From DALYJJ01 sp031969915 (GTDB lineage: Bacteria; Acidobacteriota; Terriglobia; Bryobacterales; Bryobacteraceae), in the NCBI GenBank assembly GCA_031969915.1, contig DALYJJ010000002.1, positions 1 through 64,000 of the forward strand: a stretch of DNA of 64,000 bases, in the 5' to 3' direction. The notes beneath the pieces are model-generated. The model did no database searches. It saw nothing but the letters and a program-made list of their open reading frames with translations, and had not been told where the DNA came from. Within the stretch, counting starts at the first letter, position 1; each line of letters starts with the position of its first letter. Of the stretch, positions 56,289 through 63,796 are shown one piece after another. Both the position numbers and the translations under genes were made by a program.

Positions 56289-59200
56289 TTAGAAATTCAG
56301 CTTCAGCGCAAGCTGAATCAGCCGAGGATCGAAGGTGGACGTCACGCGACCGAAGTTGGCGGAAGTGAGGTCCACCACCGGGGCGCCGAAGTTGGTGCGG
56401 TTGAAGAAATTGAAGAACTCGGCACGGAACGCCAGGCGCGAGGTCTCATTGATGAACGGTAGGGCGAACGACTTCGACATCGTGAAGTCCACCTGGTAGA
56501 GCGGGAAGCCGTAGACGACGTTGCGGCCGAGGTTGCCGAACGGAGCGATGGCGGCGGGGATGGCCAGGTTCGCCCGGTTGAAGTAGTTGGTGAAGGTGCG
56601 CGAGGCGTCCGGAGCCTTCGCTCCCTGGGACCCGTCGATCAGGTTGGGCCGCAGCGCCACGTTGCCCAGAAAGTCGGGTTGCCCGTCGCTCAGGCGCCCG
56701 TCGAAATCGGGGTAGCGGATGTTGAGGGGCTGGCCCCCGGTGAGCGTGATGATCGAGGAAGCCTCCCAGCCGCCCAGGAATGCGTCCACCGCGCCGGGCA
56801 TGCCGCTTCCGAAGCGCTTGCCCTTGCCGAAGGGCAGCGAATAGGTGACGCTCGTCGTGTTGTTGAAGCGCTGGTCGAAGCTGGAGGGGCCGCGGTCATT
56901 GGCGACATTGCGGATGTCCTGCGGGTTCGGCGATCCGCCGTTGGTGGTCTCCAGAACCTGTCCACCGTTGTCGATGGCCTTCGAGTAGGTGAAGGCGTTC
57001 AACAGCAGCAGGTCGCGGCCGCGGCGCTCGAACTTCACCTGGAGGGCGTTGTAGTTGGAGAAGCCGCCGGTCACCACCGCTGTGATGTTGCCGAAGCCCT
57101 GGTAGGGGCGGCGCGCCTGCAGCGTGCCCAGTGTGGTGAGGCCTCGCGAGACTTCCTCCTGGGTGATGGGGCGGGCCTGGTTGAAGTCGCCGAGCAGCGG
57201 CAGGTCCGTGCCGCGGTTGCCGACGTAGGCGACATCCAGCAGCGTGTCCTTGGTCAGGCTGTACTGCATGGTGAAGTGCCAGTTGTGAATCTGGCCCCAC
57301 GGCAGGTCCGTCGGCGTGTAGAGAATCACGTTCGAGGGGGGGTTCACCGGGTATCCCATCTCACGCGTCCGGAAGCAGCCGTCGAAATTGTTCCCGGCGC
57401 AGGGAGTGTTCAGTAGCGCCGCTGAGTTCTGCCGCGAGAAGCGCGTGACGAACGGCGCGTTGGTGCCCAGGATCTCCGCCGACGCCATCCGGTTCCAGTA
57501 GTTGTAGCCGAGCCCGTAGCCGCCGCGAAGCACCAGTCTCTTGTTGAGCTGATAGGCCGCACCCACGCGCGGCGAGAACAGGCCATAGCGGATCTCCCGC
57601 TGGGCACGCTCCTCGATCGAGCCGTTGGTGGCCTGCACCAGGCGGTTGGTAGCCGGATCGAAGTTGGCCTGCCGGCCCTCGGCTTCGTAGAACGGCGTCG
57701 TCAATTCATAGCGCAGACCCAGGTTGAGCGTCAGCTTGTCGGTCGCCTTCCAGTCATCCTGCAGGTAGAACCAGTGACCCTGCTGCCGAATCGGCACTGC
57801 CACCTGTGTCGCGAGCTGGTAGGAGCTGCGCGCGCCGAAATAGAAATCGGCGATGTTGTAGAAGTAGTTGTTCGCCGTGCCGCCGGTGGGCCGGCTGAAC
57901 GTGCCGCCAAAGCCGTCGATGCCGTAGAGCGGGTTGGTGTCGTCGACAAGGATTCGCATGTACAGCCACTCATAGCCCATCTTCAGGTTGTGGCGGCCCG
58001 CGATCTTACTCAGGTTCAGGCGCGAGTTGATGGTGGTGGGGAACTGCGCCTGCGGGTTCGTGGATTGGCGGCCGATACGGAAGCCGAGCCCGGTGATGTC
58101 CTGCGGCGTGATGCCGCCCCGCACGCGCTCACCCGTGGGAAGGCCCGTGATGCCGAACAGGTCCTGCATGCTGGGCGTGCCCACCAGGGCAGGAAGACGG
58201 TCCATTCCCAGGCGCGTAACGGCGAAGCGGTACTCCAGAACTTCGGTGGCGGATTTGGTCCAGGTAGCGCCAGCCGTGCCGTTCTGGTTGAAGACGTTCA
58301 GGTTGCCGATCGAGTTGCCGCCCGAAAAGCCGGTGACAACGCCTGGCTGGAAGATATCCTGCCGCCGCTGCGTGTAGCGGAAGAAGGTGGCGACGCTCGG
58401 CTTCAACTGGTGATCGATCTTGACGGCTCCCTTGTCTTCGTTCAGTTGATTGCGGGCGTAGCCGGAATAGTTGTTCGCGATGCCGAGCGCGCCGCCGCCC
58501 GGGGAGTTCGGTTGCGGCAGTTCGTTCAGCACGCGGCGGGCGAAGCGCGTCATCGGAATCGGCTGCCCGGCGGGGATCACCGTGCCGGCGGCGATGGAGC
58601 GGCCCTGGTCATCCGTAAACGCGATGGGCACGCGGACATCGGTGGGCAGCACGCCGCGGCGATGGTCGAGCGACGGCAGATTCACGAACTGGAAGGGCGA
58701 CTGGATCCACCGCGACCCTTCGTAGTCGGCAAAGAAAAAGGTGCGGTCCTTGACGAGGGGGCCGCCGAAGGTGCCGCCGAACTGGTTGCGGTTTACCTGC
58801 GGCTTGGGGAGCACCTGGTTATTCACGGTGGGCTTGAAGAAACCGTAGGCGTTCAGACGCGTGTTCTGCAGGAAGTTCCAGAGCGAGCCGTGGAATTCGT
58901 TGCCGCCGGAACGGGAACTGACGTTCATCACCGCGCCGCCCGACCGCCCGTACTCCGCCGAGTAGGCGTTCACCACCATGCGGAACTCGGCCACCGAATC
59001 CGGCGACGGTTGGATCGCCTGGTTCGAGAAGCCCTGGTTCGTGGTGCCGTAGAAGTTGTTGTCGACGCCGTCCAGAAGGAAGTTGTTGAATACGCTCCGC
59101 AGCCCGTTGACGTTGTAAGAGCCTTCGCGGCGGAACGCGATGTCGCCCTGGTTGCCCACCTGCGATTGCCGTACGCCGGGAACCAGAAGCGCCAGGTTCG

Positions 59201-59657
59201 AATAGGAGCGGCCCAGGATCGGGAGGTTGACGATCTGCTTCTGCGTGATCACCTGGCCCTTGGAGGAGCTTTCGCTTTCGAGCAGCGGCGCTTCCGCCGT
59301 CACGTTGACGACTTCGGTGACGGCGCCGACCTGGAGCATCAGATCGACGCGCTGCCGGGCGTTGACGGTGATGTTCACGCGCTCCACAATGGCGCGCGAA
59401 AACCCGGCCATCTCCGCCGTAACCGAATACGCACCGATGCGAACCGTCGGGAAAATGTAATCGCCCGCCGCATCCGTGGTGGCTTGAGCGACGATGCCCG
59501 TGTCGAGATTCTTGAGCGTGACCGCGGCGCCCGAGATGGCGCCTCCCTTGGCGTCGCGTACCGACCCAAGAACGGCGGCAGAATCGAATTGGGCTCGGGC
59601 CGCGGAGGCTCCGAAGAGCAGGGCGGCGAACAGAGCGAGAGATCTTTGAAGATTCAT
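56289..59657 (-). CDS. Oar-like TonB-dependent receptor
   Basis: 1122 residues from ATG 59657 (signal peptide MNLQRSLALFAALLFGASAARA). The first domain (about 25-110) is a carboxypeptidase-regulatory-like beta-sandwich (AVLGSVRDAKGGAISGAAVTLKN). The plug region follows (LPILGRSYSNLALLVPGVRQ), then a ~900-residue beta-barrel with many short strands, closing with the aromatic C-terminal signature ALKLNF. This size and architecture are those of the large Oar-type receptors of Acidobacteria and Myxococcota, used for uptake of large nutrients and possibly adhesion. A strong terminator follows. No TonB-box or partner gene was identified. Confidence 0.9.
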   Translation of the reverse strand: MNLQRSLALFAALLFGASAARAQFDSAAVLGSVRDAKGGAISGAAVTLKNLDTGIVAQATTDAAGDYIFPTVRIGAYSVTAEMAGFSRAIVERVNITVNARQRVDLMLQVGAVTEVVNVTAEAPLLESESSSKGQVITQKQIVNLPILGRSYSNLALLVPGVRQSQVGNQGDIAFRREGSYNVNGLRSVFNNFLLDGVDNNFYGTTNQGFSNQAIQPSPDSVAEFRMVVNAYSAEYGRSGGAVMNVSSRSGGNEFHGSLWNFLQNTRLNAYGFFKPTVNNQVLPKPQVNRNQFGGTFGGPLVKDRTFFFADYEGSRWIQSPFQFVNLPSLDHRRGVLPTDVRVPIAFTDDQGRSIAAGTVIPAGQPIPMTRFARRVLNELPQPNSPGGGALGIANNYSGYARNQLNEDKGAVKIDHQLKPSVATFFRYTQRRQDIFQPGVVTGFSGGNSIGNLNVFNQNGTAGATWTKSATEVLEYRFAVTRLGMDRLPALVGTPSMQDLFGITGLPTGERVRGGITPQDITGLGFRIGRQSTNPQAQFPTTINSRLNLSKIAGRHNLKMGYEWLYMRILVDDTNPLYGIDGFGGTFSRPTGGTANNYFYNIADFYFGARSSYQLATQVAVPIRQQGHWFYLQDDWKATDKLTLNLGLRYELTTPFYEAEGRQANFDPATNRLVQATNGSIEERAQREIRYGLFSPRVGAAYQLNKRLVLRGGYGLGYNYWNRMASAEILGTNAPFVTRFSRQNSAALLNTPCAGNNFDGCFRTREMGYPVNPPSNVILYTPTDLPWGQIHNWHFTMQYSLTKDTLLDVAYVGNRGTDLPLLGDFNQARPITQEEVSRGLTTLGTLQARRPYQGFGNITAVVTGGFSNYNALQVKFERRGRDLLLLNAFTYSKAIDNGGQVLETTNGGSPNPQDIRNVANDRGPSSFDQRFNNTTSVTYSLPFGKGKRFGSGMPGAVDAFLGGWEASSIITLTGGQPLNIRYPDFDGRLSDGQPDFLGNVALRPNLIDGSQGAKAPDASRTFTNYFNRANLAIPAAIAPFGNLGRNVVYGFPLYQVDFTMSKSFALPFINETSRLAFRAEFFNFFNRTNFGAPVVDLTSANFGRVTSTFDPRLIQLALKLNF

Positions 59658-59798
59658 GGCATTTACGAGTGATGAAAGACTAACCGGCTGAGGGGAAAAA
59701 CGCACCTCTCCCGAAGTCACGGGAGACCCTACATCCCTTTAGATTACCCGTGCCTCCGGCTGCGATGGCCAAAATGACATGAAAGTTTGCTGACAATT

Positions 59799-59825
59799 CG
59801 GTTGCGATTGACGGTGTCGCAACCG
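59799..59825. repeat. Perfect 9-bp inverted repeat upstream of the BsuPI-like gene
   Basis: CGGTTGCGA and TCGCAACCG separated by nine bases lie about 35-61 bases before the start at 59860 and on the far side of the Oar-like promoter region. Either a regulator's dyad site or a hairpin in the leader; not a T-tailed terminator. Confidence 0.5.
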
Positions 59826-59859
59826 AGGCGGCTCGGTGGTCTTAGGGGTGAGGAAAGCT

Positions 59860-60753
59860 ATGCGCTTCATGAGAGCAATGACGGTCCTGGCGGCGGCGGT
59901 GCTCTGGGCGGCGCCGTCCTTCGGTGCCGCGGTCTTTTTTCCCCTGCAGACGGGAAACGAATGGGTGTATCGGAACGCAAGGTGGGGCGACGGGTTCCAC
60001 GTCCGCGTCGGATTGCCCGTGATGATCAACGGCCGCGTCTACCACGCCCTGGACGGATACACCGAGAAGCGGCTGCTGGTCCGCGTGGATGAGCGCGGCC
60101 AACTGTTGGCCGTGAATGAGGAGACCGGCCGCGAGGAACTAGTGACCTCCTTCGAGACTCCCGGCGGCGGATGGTGGCCGGCCAACGGACGCATATGCGG
60201 CGGCGAAGGAGAGACGCAGGAGCGCCGCGAAGAACACGATGGGCCGGCCGGGCCGTTCCGCGAGGTGCTGAGTATTCGTTACCGTGGCCTCTCCTGTGCG
60301 GACTACGGCGCCGAGAGCGAGCAGTTCGCGGAGAACATTGGCATGGTGCGGCGCGTCAACCAGACGTTGTTGGGCCCGCGCGTTCACGACTTGGTCTATG
60401 CGCGCGTCGGGCGAAGCGTGATCGAAGCACGGCCCCACGGACGGTTCACGCTTGTGGTGGAACCGGACGTCGAACAAGGCTTCCTGCGAGCGACGCTGCG
60501 CCTGCAAACAGGCCCTGCCGGGCCGCTCCGCCTGGAGTTCCCTTCGTCGCAGGTCTACGAGGTGCTGGTCAAGGACGCCGCCGGCGCGGTCCTCTGGCGG
60601 TACTCCGACGGCCTAGTGTTCCTGCCCGCGGTGCACCCGCGCGAATTCGCGGGCGAGTGGAGCGCCGAGGTGCGCATCCCGCAACCGTCCGCGGAGAGAT
60701 TCACGGTGCAGGCCTGGATGACAACCAGCGAGCCGTCATTTGCGGCCATGGTG
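59860..60753 (+). CDS. Secreted protein with a BsuPI-like domain (end disturbed)
   Basis: About 298 residues of native-looking sequence from ATG 59860 (preceded by GGGGTGAGG), with signal peptide MRFMRAMTVLAAAVLWAAPSFG. Residues ~20-200 form a beta-rich domain starting FFPLQTGNEWVYR. Residues ~205-290 resemble the BsuPI proteinase-inhibitor fold (LRLQTGPAGPLRLEFPSSQVYEV, DAAGAVLWRYSDGLVF). The natural C-terminus cannot be seen: the reading frame continues without a stop through a tRNA fragment and a dehydrogenase remnant until TGA at 60889-60891. The last ~46 residues are therefore not native. Function unknown. Confidence 0.6.
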
Positions 60754-60793
60754 CCCGGGGTGGGACTTGAACCCACACGCCACTTGCGCGGCA
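60749..60793 (-). pseudogene. 3' fragment of a second tRNA-Leu gene
   Basis: On the minus strand the 3' end of a leucine tRNA is plain: part of the variable arm (GCCGC GCAA GTGGC), T-arm GTGGG TTCAAGT CCCAC, acceptor 3' half CCCGGGC, discriminator A and an encoded CCA. No matching 5' half (GCCCGGG followed by a D-arm) is found upstream; the homology is lost inside or just before the variable arm, where a dehydrogenase-like stretch begins. It is a tRNA-gene remnant, not a working gene, and its sequence differs from the intact tRNA-Leu nearby. Confidence 0.8.
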
Positions 60794-60891
60794 AAGGAGT
60801 GCGAGTGAACACAACTTCTCCCGGCTTCATCGAGGCGCCGATCCGTGGAGCCGACTACGTTATTGACGGCGGCACCATGCCAACCATCTGA
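60790..60891 (+). pseudogene. C-terminal scrap of a short-chain dehydrogenase gene
   Basis: In the forward frame that continues from the BsuPI-like gene, the text KGVRVNTTSPGFIEAP, then GADYVIDGGTMPTI, then a stop, matches two conserved pieces of the SDR family C-terminus. In intact SDR genes about 50 residues lie between them; these are missing here. It is thus an internally deleted remnant. It abuts the tRNA-Leu fragment on one side and lies 17 bases from the encoded CCA of the intact tRNA-Leu on the other. Confidence 0.7.
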
Positions 60892-60911
60892 GCGGTTCTT
60901 GAGCGAACTGG

Positions 60912-61230
60912 TGCGGGCGGAGGGACTTGAACCCTCACGGACCTTGCGGTCCAACGGATTTTCTTGCCCTCTACGGCTTTCGCCGCCCTTGGCTTACTTG
61001 CCAGGGTTTGGGGTCTGGACTATCCCTTCACCATGCCCCGAATCAAGTTCCGGGATTAGGCGCTGCCCGTCTAGTCTCTACACCTTCCCGGCCGTTTCGG
61101 GCCGGGCTTGGCTCGGGATCGCCATGTTACAGGGTTCCCCGACTTTGGGCAGTTCTGCATCGCCGGTTTCCCGGCGAGCACTCAAGTTCTCTCTCAAGTC
61201 CGATGCGTCTGCCGATTCCGCCACGCCCGC
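60912..61230 (-). tRNA. tRNA-Leu(TAA) interrupted by a group I intron
   Basis: Minus-strand gene in two exons: exon 1 is 61196-61230 (35 bases, ending GGACTT) and exon 2 is 60912-60962 (51 bases, starting AAAATCC), giving an 86-base tRNA. Acceptor GCGGGCG/CGCCCGC, T-arm GAGGGTTCAAGTCCCTC, long variable arm, discriminator A, CCA encoded at 60909-60911. The anticodon is TAA, split after its first base, the same insertion point as the group I intron of cyanobacterial and plastid tRNA-Leu(UAA). The stem has one T-T mismatch at its outer pair. It reads UUA and UUG. Confidence 0.9.
60963..61195 (-). ncRNA. Group I intron in tRNA-Leu(TAA)
   Basis: 233-base intron ending in G (omega-G) before AAAATCC. 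P1 can form between exon ACUU and intron GAGU (61180-61183) with the required U-G pair at the 5' splice site. P2 is a GAAA-capped hairpin (61160-61177). The R element reads GTAGAGACTAGACGGGCAG at 61063-61081, and the S element AAGGGATAGTCC at 61017-61028. P9 has a GAAA loop near the 3' end (GGCGGCGAAAGCC). These are the P3-P7 core features of subgroup IC3, the class found in bacterial tRNAs. No open reading frame or homing endonuclease is inside. Confidence 0.9.
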
Positions 61231-61342
61231 ACGGTTTCAAGGTAGCATGCACTCGCCCAAAGGGGGGAGGGGGACGCGGAGAGAGTTGCAAGCTCGTTGG
61301 CAGATATGACAACATGAAGGGATGGAGGCTGCACAATAGCCC

Positions 61343-61696
61343 GTGGCGGAAGCCCGCAAAACGCGGACTGTCTCATGGATGAAAGCCGCGCTGCATGACT
61401 TCGGGAAGTTCCCGGAAGGTGCAAGGACGATTTGCCTCACTGCGCTGACGATCGCGGCCGAGGGCGGCAAGGCCGATATCGCGAAGCCCTTGCACGGTCT
61501 GGGGTCGGGCGTGATGGAGATTGCACTGCCGTTTAGGGGCGACGCTTTCCGCGTCGTCTATGCCCTGCAGATTGGCGAAGACATCTGGGTGCTGCATGCT
61601 TTTCAGAAGAAATCGACGAAAAGCATTATGACGCCCAAACACGAGATGAACCTCATAAAGGACCGTCTGAAGAGACTGAAGGAGATGCTGAAATGA
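61343..61696 (+). CDS. HigB-like toxin of a type II toxin-antitoxin pair
   Basis: 117 residues with GTG start at 61343. The sequence matches phage-derived Gp49-like / HigB (RelE superfamily) toxins: VSWMKAALHDFGKFPEGAR, AKPLHGLGSGVMEIALPF, FRVVYALQIGEDIWVLHAFQKKS and a charged C-terminus (HEMNLIKDRLKRLKEML). Such toxins cleave mRNA at the ribosome. The antitoxin gene overlaps its last four bases (ATGA). This toxin-first order is typical of HigBA. It lies 112 bases beyond the tRNA-Leu gene, in DNA of lower GC than the rest of the window. Confidence 0.85.
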   Translation: MAEARKTRTVSWMKAALHDFGKFPEGARTICLTALTIAAEGGKADIAKPLHGLGSGVMEIALPFRGDAFRVVYALQIGEDIWVLHAFQKKSTKSIMTPKHEMNLIKDRLKRLKEMLK

Positions 61697-62019
61697 AACG
61701 CGAGGCAAAACTCGGTGTGGTGCGCGGTAGCGGCAACGTCTTCCGCGACGTTGGAGCGAAGAACGCAGACGCGGAGCAATTCAAGGCCATCCTCGCCGCC
61801 GAAATCATCAAGGTGCTCGACCGCGAGAAACTGACCGTACGCGCGGCGCATGCAAGGACCGGCTTTGCCGCTGCCGACTTCTCCCGCATCCGCAACGCGG
61901 ACCTCGGCCGATTCACCGTCGATCGGTTGATGGCGATCATCAACCGGCTTGGCTCGCGCGTCGAGGTGAGAATTCGCGTGCGTCGCGCCGAAGACGTCAT
62001 GCATGAGGTGACGGCGTGA
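61693..62019 (+). CDS. HigA-like helix-turn-helix antitoxin
   Basis: 108 residues, overlapping the toxin gene by four bases. A Cro/C1-type helix-turn-helix occupies the middle (LTVRAAHARTGFAAADFSRIRNADLGRFTVDRLMAIINRL). It should repress the operon and bind the toxin. The C-terminal RVEVRIRVRR may contact the toxin or DNA. With the preceding gene it forms a HigBA-like unit. Confidence 0.82.
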   Translation: MKREAKLGVVRGSGNVFRDVGAKNADAEQFKAILAAEIIKVLDREKLTVRAAHARTGFAAADFSRIRNADLGRFTVDRLMAIINRLGSRVEVRIRVRRAEDVMHEVTA

Positions 62020-62231
62020 ATCGGATCATTGAGCGATTTCACCACCCGGGCGGCGCGCTGACTCTGCTCCGACACTCCAAGTCTACCAGCCGCGAAACGG
62101 AACGGCCTCCGCAGGCTCGGCGCGCATCTTTACCTTGATATACAGTGTTGTAGACCTGTTAGTACTATTCTGCCGAAACTTCTTCTATCTTGCCTTGAAG
62201 CGGGGCCGTCCCAGGTGATCCAATCGCCGGT

Positions 62232-62945
62232 ATGGCTTCCCGCCCATTGCGCCGAGTTTCTTCGCTAATACTGTATCTTGCTTTGTCCGCCGCAATTGCC
62301 AGCGCCGATTACGACACAAGTTCCATACACCACTCCGCTGTCGTCCCGTTCGGCTTCTGGGAGTTCGACGAGCTCGGAGTGCGGGACTTAGTCTTTCCCT
62401 CGTTTGACTCCTCCCTCGGCGAGCTTAGAAGAGCCCACATCTACGTCTCCGCCTTATCGCACGGAGACTTCCTTGTGTGTAATAACAGCAACGCGATAGG
62501 AAGCTGGTCAATCGAAATGGGCCGGAGTTACAGTGTTCGGCGGGCTGCACAAACGCCACTCGCGACCGCCTCGACGGTAACATATAACCACGCGAACTGG
62601 ATTGCTCCTGGACAATGTGAATGGGTAGCTAATCAACCCTATCGGTCGATTCAGAGCAACGTCCGTCTCACCGGACCCGAGTTGGCGTACTTCCAGACAG
62701 CGAACGTGATTCGCTTAGCACTGTCGCAGGAATTCAATTACAATCGTGCCTGGTGGCATACTTGGCCGGTGATTGTCGATTACAGCGGCGCCAGTTTTAG
62801 TGTGCTTGTCAACGTTAGTTACGAGTACGTCGAGCACTCCCCGGCTGAAGTGCCTGAACCGGAAGCTTACTCCGCTATCGTGGCGCTCGGCGTCGTTGCG
62901 ATGGTTGCGATTCGCAGCCGTTTCCGTCCCAGACGGCTCCGTTAG
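62232..62945 (+). CDS. Secreted PEP-CTERM-like protein
   Basis: 237 residues. Signal peptide near residues 1-25 (SSLILYLALSAAIASA), then a ~190-residue beta-rich domain (SSIHHSAVVPFGFWEFDELG; SIQSNVRLTGPELAYFQTANV), ending in VPEPEAYS, a hydrophobic helix (AIVALGVVAMVAI) and an Arg cluster (RSRFRPRRLR). This tripartite tail is the PEP-CTERM sorting signal recognised by exosortase. The gene uses many A/T-ending codons (TTA, ATA, GAT) and is clearly less GC-rich than its neighbours, suggesting horizontal arrival. The region 62020-62231 upstream is A/T-rich and holds no gene. Function of the mature domain unknown. Confidence 0.72.
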   Translation: MASRPLRRVSSLILYLALSAAIASADYDTSSIHHSAVVPFGFWEFDELGVRDLVFPSFDSSLGELRRAHIYVSALSHGDFLVCNNSNAIGSWSIEMGRSYSVRRAAQTPLATASTVTYNHANWIAPGQCEWVANQPYRSIQSNVRLTGPELAYFQTANVIRLALSQEFNYNRAWWHTWPVIVDYSGASFSVLVNVSYEYVEHSPAEVPEPEAYSAIVALGVVAMVAIRSRFRPRRLR

Positions 62946-63796
62946 TGCAGGCCCGCGAGGAACGCGCGGGCGACTTCGGGCACGGGCCGCCGGTCCTGAT
63001 CGACGGCACGGTTCATGTTCCGCATCGCCTGCTCAGAGATCCGCCCGGACAGCCCGGAAAGCGCGGCGTGCAGTCCGGGAAAGCGGCTCAGAGCTTCATC
63101 GCGGACGATGATCGCGCACTGATACGGCGGGAAGTAGGAGCGGTCGTCTTCGAGCATCCGGAACCGCGGGTTGGCCAGCATGCCGTCCGTGGAACTGGCC
63201 GCGCCCATTTCGATTCGGCCGGCCTCGATCGCCGGATAGAGCAACCCCAGGTCCATGGTCACCGGTGCGCCGTCCAGGCGCAGCCCATACGCCGCGGTCA
63301 GACCGCGGAGCCCGTCGGGCCGGCTCACAAACTCGTAGCCGACGCCGATCCGCCACGGTCTGGCACGGCGCGCGGCCTCCGTCAAAGTCCGCTCCGGGCT
63401 CGCACTGGTAATGACCATCGCAAACGTGTTGTTGAAACCCAGGGGATCAAGCCAGGTCAGGCCCGCCGCGCGATAGCCGGCGCGCACGGTGGAGAGCGCT
63501 GCCTTCGGATCGGTAGTCGCCGGTTGCTTCAGGATCGCGGTGAGCGCGGTGCCGGTGTACTCGGGATAGAGATCGATGCCGCCGCTCTTGAGCGCCTCAT
63601 GCGCCAGCAAGGTGCCGCCCAGGTTCAAGCGGCGGTCCACCGGGAGGTTGAGCTTGGCCTCGATCTGCTGCGCCAGGATCTCGCCGAGAATCACTTGTTC
63701 GGTGAAGTTCTTCGAGCCGACGACCACTCGGGGCGTGCCGGAGCAGCCGGTCGCTGCCAACGCCGCCACTACCAGGCAAATCGACGTTCGATCCAT
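62942..63796 (-). CDS. Substrate-binding lipoprotein of a quaternary amine ABC transporter
   Basis: 284 residues with a lipobox (ALAATGC, Cys18). The two-lobed type II periplasmic fold is recognisable from VVVGSKNFTEQVILGEILAQQ, which is the opening of OpuCC/OsmF-type binding proteins, and DLYPEYTGTALTAIL. Ligands are compatible solutes such as glycine betaine or choline. Its start overlaps the end of the permease gene by 28 bases, so the two are cotranscribed. ATPase and other subunits must lie beyond the right edge. Confidence 0.88.
   Translation of the reverse strand: MDRTSICLVVAALAATGCSGTPRVVVGSKNFTEQVILGEILAQQIEAKLNLPVDRRLNLGGTLLAHEALKSGGIDLYPEYTGTALTAILKQPATTDPKAALSTVRAGYRAAGLTWLDPLGFNNTFAMVITSASPERTLTEAARRARPWRIGVGYEFVSRPDGLRGLTAAYGLRLDGAPVTMDLGLLYPAIEAGRIEMGAASSTDGMLANPRFRMLEDDRSYFPPYQCAIIVRDEALSRFPGLHAALSGLSGRISEQAMRNMNRAVDQDRRPVPEVARAFLAGLH

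Noticed and set aside
57774..59672. A 632-residue plus-strand frame opposite the Oar-like receptor gene
   Set aside because: Antisense shadow of a gene with clear TonB-receptor features; the translation is Arg/His/Val-rich with no family signature.
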